NCBI GenBank assembly: GCA_001632425.1
Contig: KV425574.1
Coordinates: 34,705 to 98,704 of the forward strand
Direction of reading: 5' to 3'
Length of the DNA: 64,000 nucleotides
From: Neolentinus lepideus HHB14362 ss-1
Taxonomy: Eukaryota > Basidiomycota > Agaricomycetes > Gloeophyllales > Gloeophyllaceae
A program made the translations under genes and the position numbers. The notes under the pieces were generated by a model that worked only from the letters and a program-made list of their open reading frames with translations, was not told the origin of the DNA and did no database searches. Below, piece by piece: positions 33,498 to 44,423 of this stretch; position 1 is the first letter of the stretch; each line of letters starts with the position of its first letter.

Positions 33498-35987
33498 TCA
33501 AGCTTTGTTAACAGTAGTCTCATCCGAGCCCTCCTTGATTGCGCGCCCGCCGTATGGGGTGCTCTTGATGCGCACTCTAGGCTCACCCTTGAAAGCCCTG
33601 TCTCCCTCACCGATGGAAGCCCGGTACGCTCTTCTCATCCCCGCCCACGGTTCACTCTGCGCAAAGTCGAAAATGCCCTCCTCATCCCTGGCCTCCACCA
33701 AGTTTAGAAGCGCAGCAAGAAAACCATCCCATTGGTCATCGCTCTCCGCACCCTTCTTCAGGAGTGGGTTAGGTTGTCTCAGCAACCTCGAAGCGGTGCC
33801 AATCCAAGGCTGCTCCTCGTCAATAGGGATGGCAACCACAGCCTTGGCGTCCTTGTTGTCGAAGAGCATCTCATAGATTTCTCCCTCGGCAGAGTAATAG
33901 AGAGCCTTGTATAGAGGATCGCGGAGCTTCTCCTCAGAGTCGGTGAGCGAACCCTCAAAATGCATTTGATCTAGCCGCGCAAGTAGGTGGACACCCCGGC
34001 CCCGAATAGAGCTCTCAGCGTTGTTGCGCTCGACCATAATTCGGTCGATGTTTTCCTCGGTCTGAGAGATGTTTGATGTAAGGAATATGTCAGATAGAAG
34101 ACCAAAATAATCCTACTCACATAAGGTCCATGCATGCCGCTGCCACCGTCCATGTATCTCAGGATCTGGGCGCCACCAATGCCAATACCGTCCACTCCGG
34201 CAAACACCGCATCTTTGACATTGTGAAACTTGAACCCGGCACTCATGTAGGTCGTCAAACCCCTCTCGTGTGCCTTGTGTACGAGCTCCAGCGCATTCTG
34301 GACACCAAGCTGAACAATCACAGGCTGGGAAGGGTACTTGTCGGAAGCGCCATCCCATGTGACCTTGTCAAAGCCACCGAGAGCAGCAAGCTCGATACCC
34401 CTCAAGCCAATCTCCATGATACCATCGAGAACCCTTGGCTCTCCATCAAGATCATCCACAATCGGGTGGTTCAAGTTGAACGCAGCACTCATGTACTGTC
34501 TTCCAGGCTTCCTGAGGACATGGCCAGCCAGAGCTTGCATGTATTCGACCATCTGCGTCGTCGTCAAGCCGTCCATCGCAACCTTGCACTCCGCCGCACC
34601 GAGCGCAAAAGCAGCAGACGCGGCAGCACTGGTGGTGCTCACGACCTTTACAAAGTCGCAAGCAAAGTCTCTAGACACACTGTCCCTCAAAGCGCGGCCT
34701 ACAAAGTAGGTATTGGGGGCCTCGCGTCCAGTGTGGAGGCGCACGGAGGCAAAGTCGAGGATCGAAGGGATACGATAGGACTCTATCATCTCACGCGGGA
34801 GGTTCTGCGGACGCTCCAAGTCTAATTGCGTATGATTAATTAAATCGTGCGTAATGAGTTATCACCGAGGACCATACTTACGCTCAACATGGACAATAGC
34901 GCCTGTCATCCAGCGCGACTTACGTGTGGTGCCAGAGACATGACCATCGCCGGGGTCAGTCAAGCTCAGGTACGTCTGCGCATCTTTGCGGAAACCAATG
35001 GTGCCTAGGAAGCGCGCCTCTGAAGCGGGAAGAGGCTCGCCCTTACTCAGTCTGTGGTACCCAAAATGGAAGCCCTATCGCGAGGATTCAGAGTCAAATC
35101 TTGATCCCTATCGCAGAAGTCAAGAGATTAAATCTCACCACAAAATCAAGGTATGAAGGCTCCTTCTGCTCGTCCCTGAGTGCCTGTGCGAGCTTCATCA
35201 CAGCGCCCAAGTAGTTCTGTCCGTACTCTGCCGGCCAGCTGATCTCGAGCCGATCAGGACACGAGAGCATTGCAAAAGTAAATCCGGGGTTCGTGACCTT
35301 GCCCTCATCATCACTGTGGCTGGGTGTGAAGGTCGCGTACTTGTCCCCACCAAGCTCGCACAAACCCATGCTGTGGAGGCGGTCGATGTCCTCGAGCGTT
35401 CCAATAATAGACGGGAGAGCATGCGCCGAGAGAAGGCGCCCGGAGATTTGCTTGGCAAAGGTGGCAGTGCCAGACGCAGCAGAGAATGTCTCCGAAATGA
35501 CCGCATCAAATTCTAACTGGACGTCGACCATAGCGACGCTTTTATCTAATACGACATCCTCAATTAGTCCGGAATACACATCAATAGATCAGTTTGATCC
35601 CTACAGTAAGGAAGTTGCATATCGCGTTTGAATGGTTCCTGGTTAGCATTCGAAACCTTCCATTCTGGATCCGTCAACAGTTGATCAACATGAAGTGTAC
35701 TCCACAGCAATAAAGCACCTACTCGCAGTACGGAGCAGAAGAAGAACGTTCATGAGGATCCTGACGGCAACGGTCTTGCACTCAGAAGGGTAGATGTGAA
35801 GAGTGTGGTATGTCGGAGCAGTTTGCTTCCAGCCAGCGGTCGGCAAGACGTCTACACCAGGGACGGGCGTCGCAGTGGCAGTATGGAATCCGTACGATGT
35901 CCTGCCTTTGATCGATTGCAGACCCTGGTAGAGGATCGATGCTTTGATATTGCGGGAAGGAGAGGGAATATCATAGGACATATCCAT
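33498..35987 (-). CDS. Uncharacterised conserved protein, TIM-barrel-like C-terminal half
   Basis: Exons 35987-35719, 35538-35139, 35074-34882, 34821-34121 and 34061-33498 join to 708 aa. The protein is soluble, with no signal or membrane segment. The C-terminal half shows regular strand/helix alternation with strand-ends typical of a barrel: FDKVTWDGASDKYPSQ, VIVQLGVQNALELVHKAH, GLTTYMSAGFKFHNVK and a glycine-rich GVDGIGIGGAQILRYMDG that could bind phosphate or a flavin. The N-terminal half has no recognised domain. The first intron (180 nt) is longer than usual and its exact ends are less sure. It is separated from the amidohydrolase by 264 bases on the same strand. I do not know its function and assign none. 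Confidence 0.78.
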
Positions 35988-38277
35988 CGCGCAGAAGATA
36001 GAGGATTTGTTGTTCTGCGGGGGAAGTAGGTGGCTCTGGTGCTGGGTGAGGATCGGGAATGTAGAATATCCTACTTTCCTTTCTGACTTTTATATATTTT
36101 GAGCTTGACTCGGATCCGCGATAACGGACTGCGATATGGACATTCCACCGATGTCGAGAACCCCGTTTGATGTTAGCGCTTTGCATTTCATGTATACTCT
36201 GTGAAACGCCGGAAGACCATGTACCGGTAACACATTTGACTGTTATGGCCCATATTCGGGTAACAGTCGGGGTGAAGATATACATTTGTTCTTTGAAATT
36301 ACTAGAAAAATCAGCAATAGGTAAACTGCCGTTCCTGAATAACTCAAGAAACCTTCCATACGGTACATGTCCTGATCCACAGAGCAACGGAAACTTCTAG
36401 CTCCCGCTACGCATAGGCCTATACCCATATCACAGCCGCTTTGACACGGAGATATCAAGCGGATGAAATTCCGCAGCAATCGATGAAATAAATCCTTGTA
36501 TGTACCAGAGATTTAGGGTGAGTTATACAAAGATGGCTCCTATAGGCACTGGCCTAGGCTAGCCATCACCAACAATATTTCGACAGCGGTCAGAATCCAG
36601 CGATTTTCCAGGAATCTAAGTCGCTATTCCTTTCTGGTAATAAAAAGACACTCACGCTCAGCTAGAAATCAATGTGTCGTGGGTGATTGAGTTGTCCATG
36701 TCAGGGTCCACAGATGGAAATCAGACTTGGCGGTAGGCGGTGACATCGACGAACATAGGTGACAGTGACACACGTGACACAAAGCGCTCTGATTCCATCA
36801 CCCGGCGTGACTAACAGTCAGTTAGCTACTAGTACTACTATGCATGCATTAACGAGATCGGCCCAATACGACTAGATCAGTTTTGTGTCGGATATCCGAT
36901 GCAACAGGACATCACTGGTCCAACACTCTGGTAATGATGTGCGTCAAGCCAGGACTGGATTGCACAGGCTGTTGGAGGACATCACACGTTCTGTCAAGTT
37001 TCCGCCCTGTGGCGATCATATCGGTATGTCCAAGGTTCATGATAAGTGTCTGGATTGCTGATTTACCCTACACGGTGATCCTCTAGGCGCTAAACGCCAA
37101 CACACGCGAGCCGCTTTCCCATGACGATGCTACTATCTTTAGAATCATCGCAGCTAGCCCAAAGGACAGTCATGGATATATTTGTCTTGGCAGCTCGGGC
37201 TGTTGACTGGACTTCGACTTCCGATTCCTCTCATCGTATCTGATACGGCCTCATATATTGCCGAGGTCATCCATTGAGAGGAAATGTGTCGTTAAGCGAA
37301 GAACGTCCTGGTTGCATTTGGACGGATGCAATCAGCCATTTACCGGTCGGTGCATCAAGAAACGCGAATATATACAGGTAGAGATAAGACTTCCGTGTCT
37401 CCGCTATTGTGGCTACGGAGACATAATTCTCCAGGAGTAGCAGTACGAAGACCGTGTTTTCGACCCTGCACATCTTGATTCCAGATACCCGGCAGGATTA
37501 CAGTGTCTCCGTGCGTCTTAGTCTGGATCGCATGGCTCCATCGCAAGATGATTTCTCTGCAATACACGTGCGGAAAACAGTCTCTCCAATTCCATTATGG
37601 TTACCATGGAGCTACAGTCTCCGTGACTTAGTACCTGCCCCTATTAATATTGTCCTTACCAAGTATGCAGCCTCTATGCCATCTATAATTCTGTAATTGT
37701 ATTCTTATCTTTATAATATCCCTGAAGTCAGCCTTATGGGAGCGGCGCACATCACAGCCTACATGTTCTGTAAACCCGTGCAGTTCATAATAAATGATCC
37801 TATTCAGATGGTTTTCTGGACACACATGCATAGAGATCCCAGTCTCAGCGGCCTTCTGCACGTTCGCGATGGAGACGGGAGACGCACTCTCCATACGAGT
37901 ACTCCGGGCGGCTACAACGAGATTTCCGGCATGCGCCCGTACTTAGCGAAGGTTCCGTTGAGATCAAGCAACTGAGTCCCTTAATCATTTGCAATTGATG
38001 TAAACAAAGCTGGAATGTATATGCAGTCTCGTTTAGACCGGTGTCAAGGTAGAGCCGTTACCTCACCGTGCATGATTCCGTGATGCTCGGATAGAGCTAT
38101 TAATGTCTACCATCTATAGAAATGCATGCCCCAATCAAGGTCATTTATAGCCTTCCTCGGGGTCGGCCCGGGACTTATGTCCTCGACACAGCAGGTTAGT
38201 CAGTGGCCGAGAGCAAGTTTATATTTATCAAACACTGTCAGACATTCTCACCCGCATCTTGAACAACATTCACGACA
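35988..38277. other. Gene-poor interval with repeated GTCTCC motifs
   Basis: About 2.3 kb contain only short unrelated ORFs. Between 37390 and 37890 the motif GTCTCC or its complement GGAGAC recurs several times, including a hairpin TGTCTCCG...CGGAGACA near 37399-37422 and copies near 37503, 37616 and 37870. The interval must include the upstream regions of the flanking divergent genes. No RNA gene or mobile element was recognised. Confidence 0.4.
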
Positions 38278-39798
38278 ATGGATGACCCACGCGCAACTGG
38301 CATGGACGGCCGACTAGTGCTCGAGAAGGTCGAACACGACTACGGTGATACCACACCACGCAACCTCGACCCTACTGACTCTGAAGACCCAGTCGAAAAA
38401 AACGCTCAAACCCACCCTCCGCCACCTCCAGATGGCGGGTATGGATGGGTCGTCGTCGCTTGCGGGTTTTGGATCTGTGCTATGACTTGGGGAGTCAATG
38501 CAGTGAGTGCACGTACGCCGCATTCTACGTTGTTCTTCGTTGACATTCCATGTACAGGGATATGCCATTTATCTGGGGTATTATCTCAACCACAGCGTCT
38601 TCCCAGGTGCGACCAGACTCGAATATGCATTCGTCGGCGGACTTTCCATCTCCCAGGCTCTGATGGTCGCCCCTCTCGCGACGTTCCTGAGCCGAAAGTA
38701 TGGGTTCAGGCAAACCATGATCCTTGGGGTGTGTCTGGAGGCAGGCGCCATGATAGCCGCCTCCTTCGCCAATAGGATCTGGCACCTGTTCCTAACTCAG
38801 GGCATCCTGTTCGGATGGGGTCTCGGTCTCACCTTCACATCGAGCATTGGTATCCCCTCCCAATGGTTCCTCAAACGCCGCAGCATCACAAACGGAATCG
38901 TCTCAGCTGGCTCCGGCGTCGGAGGGATCATTTGGGCGCTCGCGACGAACTCCATGATCGAAACCATCAGTCTCGCCTGGGCATATCGCATCACCGCCAT
39001 ATGTCTCTTTGTCGTGAACATTGTCGCAAGTCTGTTCATGCGAGATCGAAACAAGCATGTCAACCCCAATCAAAGAGCATTCGACGTATCTTTGCTGCTG
39101 CGACCCGAATTCCTTCTCCTCCTGGCCTGGTCGTGCTTCAGTCTCCTTGGCTACATTGTCCTCCTGTACTCCCTCTCCGACTTTTCCATATCCAAGGGAC
39201 TGAGCACGCAGCAAGCCTCCATAGTCACCGCCGTGTTGAGCGTCGGCATGACCGTAGGGCGACCGCTCGTAGGCTACTTCTCCGACTCTGTCGGCAGGAT
39301 AAATATGGCAGGAATCGTAACACTCGTCACTGGCCTGACGTGCTTCATTATCTGGATCCCGGCGAAAACGTACGGTGTCTGCGTCTTCTTCGCGCTTGTA
39401 AACGGAGCGATTTGCGGGTCATTCTGGTCGGTAAGTGGAACGGACTCTGATACTTAGCCTGCCGATGCTGACGACGTCACATTTATTAGTGCGTCAGCCC
39501 TCTGACAGCTGAAGTCGTCGGCCTGGGCAACCTACCTTCGGCTCTTTCGCTAGTCTGGCTGTCGGTGGTTATCCCGTGCACATTCGCGGAGGCTATTGCC
39601 TTCGCTTTGAGACGCGGGACGGGGCCAAACAGCTATATCATTGTACAGGTATTCACTGGCGTGATGTTCATTGTTGCCAGTGTCTGCTTGCTCTTCTTGA
39701 GGGGCCTACAGATCGAGAAGGAGCAAGCAGCACAGAAGGGTAGAAGATTATCACTAGCATCCACCTTCCGCCACATGTTCTCTATAAAGAAGGTGTAA
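38278..39798 (+). CDS. MFS transporter, monocarboxylate transporter (MCT/Mch) type
   Basis: Three exons (38278-38502, 38558-39430, 39490-39798) yield 468 aa. A hydrophilic, Pro-rich N-terminus leads into PPDGGYGWVVVACGFW, the MCT signature ahead of TM1. About 12 helices follow in two sets of six, separated by a central loop (RDRNKHVNPNQRAF). SDSVGRINMAGIV fits the MFS loop between TM8 and TM9. Fungal members (Mch-like, riboflavin or carboxylate carriers) sit in the plasma or vacuolar membrane. The exact substrate cannot be read from sequence. A TATA-like TTATATTTAT lies around 38219-38228, ~50 bases before the ATG. Confidence 0.92.
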
Positions 39799-39997
39799 GC
39801 CGCTGGACGTTTGTTAGAATCAATTATTAACTCCCCGAGTGACATTAGTTACGCCCATGTATCTCAAACACATATTCTATGCTGCCATAATGCGATAAGC
39901 ACTAGAGAAAATAGAAACCTTAACCCATTGTGCCATCAGAGTTAGCTCAGTAAAGCGGCCGCCGTAAGACGATGGCCGTTTTCCTGATGTCACTCGT

Positions 39998-41473
39998 ATT
40001 AGTCCGCCTCGGAGATATTTTCTTCACCCTGAAGATCTTCATCGACAATCTCCACTCCAGCTTCTCTGGTCTTGGTTATGGTGGCATTTACTTTATCTAC
40101 AGCAAACTCTAGAATGCTCTGGAGGATCGCTCCTTGGCCTTCACGATATGAAATTTAGTATTTCAAGTCACGTCAATGTTTGCCGATGACAGACACCAGA
40201 CTGACCTTCAATATAGTGTCCCAGCATCACCCTTATCTCATCCCGAACTGTGACTGCAGGCGAGAACCAAGGATGACGATCGAGGAGCGTCTGTGTCATC
40301 TCCTGCAACAAGATCGCAGCCACCATCACATCTTGCCAATCAAAGGTTCCGTCGCCATCTTCACTTACTCCATCCGAGCTCCTGGAATCATGGAGAACTT
40401 GATCCCAAACACCGTCTCGGCCTACCTCCCACTTCTTCGCACTGGAGTCAAGTTACAGGACTATCGTGTCGTCAGGGTTGTGCTCGAGTGAGAAGCCGTA
40501 GCCAAGGATCAGCTCGGAGTTCGGCTTCGGGCCATAGTTGTTAAACAGCTCGGAGCCAGTATCTTAGAAAGGATTATCGCGAGCTCTTCACTAGTGGCCG
40601 TAGGTTTAGACGAATCAGAATATATTACAACCCACGATACGGGTTGCGCACGGTTGTGGTTAAGTGCGTCTACGCCGGGTAGGAGGACAGGGTACGAAGA
40701 GGGATTCGGAAACAATGTGGGTGAGCGGGAAAGGACTGGAGTTGTGATGGCGCGCGAGGAGAGATACGTCGATGATGTCAGGTATCTGGCCCTGGTATGG
40801 ATCCAGAGCTCGGTCAACAACTTCGCAGCGCAAGACGCCACCTACATACCATGTGAACCCCACTGCCCAGTCTAAGTTTACTGTCTTAACTATATTCCTG
40901 CACCGCTGCCACTCGTCGTCCCATTGCCTCTTTCGATCTAAAGTAGCTCCATAAAGGTTTGGACCTCTGAATGACTGGAGCTCGCTATCGCTAAAATGAA
41001 GGGGAGTCTGTAGCGTTGCCGGTGAGGGCAACATATTGAGATATGGGAAGTGTCGGAAACTTGAAGGAGCACTACAGCTTCATGAGCAGCTAACACTATT
41101 GTACTCATTGCTAGCGCACCTTTGTTTCCCAAGCACCCAGTGCATGCAGGCGTACGTGCAGACGAGCTATCTCTCAGACAGCCCTCGCAGTACGCTCTTC
41201 GTATCGAAAATATCCTCCAGTGCGTTTCCGGCTACCTCCACAAAAATCGCCAAAGAGAATGGCATAGAAACAACGGTTACGTCAGGTTTTACAGCGTCCT
41301 TTGTCCGTACAGAGAATCCCAATGTATCTTCATTTCAATGAGCGCGAAACGACGTGCAGGCATTCACGAGACTCGAAATATACCATTGGATGGAGTTTCG
41401 CGCCATTGTCTGCCAGCCATTTGCGAAAGACAGTGACAGTATCTGGTTCAGAGAAGTCCGCGTCCCGACTCAT
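39998..41473 (-). pseudogene. SET-domain protein methyltransferase, probably pseudogenised
   Basis: Starting at ATG 41473, pieces match SET-domain lysine methyltransferases of the Rkm/LSMT type: VFRKWLADNGAKLHP, GFSVRTKDAVKPDVTVVSMP, LPSPATLQTPLHFS, PVLLPGVDALNHNRAQP (SET DxxNH motif), then LFNNYGPKPNSELILGYGF and a C-terminal helical region ending at 39998. The chain is interrupted three times: an in-frame TAG at 41169-41167 (where relatives have Gln), a frame change near 40541-40565 just before SELFNNYG, and an in-frame TAA at 40455-40453. Splice sites that would avoid all three were not found. Intact, it would methylate a ribosomal or other cytosolic protein. Sequencing errors are an alternative. 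Confidence 0.68.
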
Positions 41474-41803
41474 ATTTCGAGTAGATTGTTGAGAGCCAGC
41501 TGACAGTGCTTGAAGCGGCAGGGTTCGGGCTTCTGCTGAAATTCAAATTCCTTCCGGACAGTTGCTCGCCTACTAAGTTTAGGAGACGCGTACTAAGTCT
41601 AGCTGCGGGCGCGTCTTTGCTCTACGTTCCACCTTCCGCCTCAGCGATCCTGCATCTATCGACGTGGTCAGCACCTTCGAAAGTTTTAGAGGTTTCCTGA
41701 CCATTGGCCGTTCATAGAAGGCATTTGGTCTGTAAGATCCAATTTTAACTTGTCATCTCGCACTGCCTTTGTTCAAGTTGAAAGTGTGCTTAGATACAAC
41801 AAC

Positions 41804-43062
41804 TATGGCACCAGTTCCGGCAGAGGACACAACGAAGATGCAAGACTTCATTAAAAAGCAGTATACCTTCAGGAAGACCTGCGCCTATAGAGCTTCTTTC
41901 TGACGATCTGCTGCTCGACATCTGGGACCACAACAAGCGAACAGATTCGAGGATGAAGATACCAAATGGTCTTCATATTTCATGGGTATCGCGCAGATGG
42001 AGGGAACTCGCCATCCATACCCCGACTTTCTGGGACCACATTGTGTCCTCTGCTTGGTCTGCAGAAATGTTACGGGTTGCCTTTGAGCGACAAATGAGCT
42101 GCCAATTCTCTCTGTCGGTTAATTATGCGCCATTTCTCAATCACGTCGACGATACACCTAAACACTAGCAGAGAGTTAAGGTGTCGATTCATATTCTCCT
42201 GACTCATGTCGTGCGGTGTCGATGTATGGATATTATGTGGAGCGCCACCACTGCTCCACACTGATCGACCAGCCATTTCCGCAATTAACTCGCCTTCTAG
42301 TTATCTCACTCTCACTGGTCCGTGATCCCGAGATTGTCCTTCCTGACTTCATTGGCGTCAAGCATCTGAGCCTCGGGGGAGTACTTTTGGCCACAAATCT
42401 CCATCTTTTCCGTCCTGGAATCACTTATTTGCACATTCGAGGCTGCTCATGGAGACAACAAAACCCACAGATTTCCGCCTTCTGCAATTGGGTCGATCGT
42501 CTCGCCCCGTCGCGTACCCATCTAGTCATTCATGATGCGCTATTTGTCCTGTACAACTATGAACCTCCGGTCCTACGAGTGCTTGAAGTTTGAGGTAATT
42601 ATGCACAAGGCACGGATATAATGCAACAATTATGCCGCGTACTTTCGGCGCCCCAGTTGCACACTCTGCGAATCACCCAACCGAGCTCTGACGTGGTCAT
42701 GCATTCTTTCCCCCTGAACCCCGGGACTCTGATGGATCTGTTACGATGTCTTCCATGCATCGAGGAGCAGCAACAATAGACGTACAACATTCTTGGAACA
42801 ACTTATCACATACAATTCCAAGGAACAACTCGCTAGCGACATATTGTGTTCCCGTTTGCGCGCATTGCGCTGGTGTGCACCGGAGCAAGACTCTCCCGAC
42901 GGAGAGTCGTTAAAGCTCTTCTTGACACAGCGTGCTGCCATGGAGAAGCCACTGTCGACATTATACCTCAAACGGAGTATGATGAATAAAGTTAGCGAGA
43001 GTGTCCTCGAGTGGCTTCGCGCTCATTTCGATTTATACTGGTACGATGGCTCATTGTGCTAG
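41804..43062 (+). pseudogene. F-box/LRR-like gene remnant
   Basis: An F-box-like start, PIELLSDDLLLDIW, is followed by SWVSRRWRELAIHTPTFWDHI, the usual pattern of Agaricomycete F-box proteins. LRR-like stretches such as PFPQLTRLLVISLSL and VKHLSLGGVLLATNLHLF run on, to a final segment ending at 43062. The reading frame is broken by a TAG at 42166-42168 in the middle of the homologous stretch and by a frame change near 42260, with further stops near 42591 and 42777. No splice sites bridge these well. It looks like a decayed member of an expanded family that recruits substrates to SCF ubiquitin ligases. Confidence 0.55.
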
Positions 43063-44423
43063 CTCAGCTGAAATAAAACCTTCTAATCCTTTCTGGCGAC
43101 AGTCATCCAAATAAATAATTTGCAATTCTATGCACCTAGCCACACGAAAAAGCACCTGTTGACTTTCCAAGTGCTAGGAACCTGAGATTGTGTGCAGTTT
43201 CCTTGAGCAAGTATTTCCTTACTCTTTCGTTCCCGTTTGACTCACCAGCCCTTCTGGTCGAGTGAAGAGCCCCGCTTGCCTCCTTCGCCGTAGACAGATT
43301 TTGTGCCGAGTCCCATGAATATTAATATCTCCTACCCTTCTAGAAGCGTTTGAAGCTCAGAGCAACTTCGCGCTGGACGTCAACGTCATGAAGCAAGTAC
43401 TTATTCTATGTGAGTTCGGTGCCTATACTGCAAACGCTTGTTCCTCCAGCCCAAATTAAGTGTACTGCCTGAGTTATTTGACTGTAGCTCGAAGCGTTGC
43501 TTCACGCTTTCACCCTGTTGTTCAACGGAGACCTTCCATGCGCCGAGAAGCCTGCTATCATTGGTCAAGGATGTCGGACATGCTCGCTCAGCATCCGACT
43601 TTTTCACCATCGAGATGGCGCTGTCCGGGAAGTAAGAGAAGGCAAAGAAAGGAGAAGATAGCACATGAAACTGTTATCCGAATATCTTAAATCTGGCGGT
43701 CTGTCCGGTGTATCGCCCCTGATGAGTTCAACGTGCACCTGACACTATTTGCGCGAAGTTAATGCCAATATTCAGCATGACTGGTTTGTAATCTTTCCAA
43801 CCAGACCAGCGGGTATACCCGTTATACATCAGCCACTACCGAAGAAAGGCGGTGTCGCCCTGTTCATACTCACCTCCGAGTCGGGATGACTCGGCGCTGA
43901 GAGGCACCTGACCAAGTTTTCTGAACGGAGATTCCAAGTCCCGAAGTCTTTTACAAACACGTATGAGAGGCTCCTGTAGCTTTTCGCTGGTCTGTCGAGG
44001 TATTCACTCATTGTCGAACGGTTAGAAAGTTGTGAGCGGTAGCTCTAGCCGGAGACCACCGTCCAGCTTTACTTGATCTTCGTGTCCCGCAAATTTACAT
44101 TATCTGAAAATCCTCTATTGGAGCTTTGTTCATGGATCCTAGTGATGGTGGCGGTGGAAAGAGCGGAACGGCGAACTCTGATTGGTCGGCGACTACCAGA
44201 TTTAGATGAAGCATCCCCACAAGTGGACCTCCGACCTTATCAGGCTTAAGCGAGCGTCAGACCCATCGCCTGCATTTACAGCATACGATAATACCAGATA
44301 AGCTTGTGACAGAAATGGTGCCTCTCCAATACTATATATACACCCGTCGCTGCGAATATGACGCCTCGCTTCCTCCACCGAGCGCTTCCCATACCAGGTC
44401 GTTATACTCAGTGTTCTCGAGCG
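43063..44423. other. Intergenic interval upstream of the APC permease
   Basis: About 1.36 kb with no recognisable gene, repeat or RNA. The last few hundred bases should include the permease promoter. A TATATATA run at 44333-44340 lies ~85 bases before its ATG. Confidence 0.4.

Noticed and set aside
34130..34825. 231-codon plus ORF opposite the 708-aa protein
   Set aside because: It is antisense to a well-supported exon and its sequence is low in recognisable structure.
39930..39965. Possible tRNA-like sequence (AGTTAGCTCAG)
   Set aside because: A D-arm-like word is present, but no T-arm GTTCGAA, acceptor stem or cloverleaf could be built around it.
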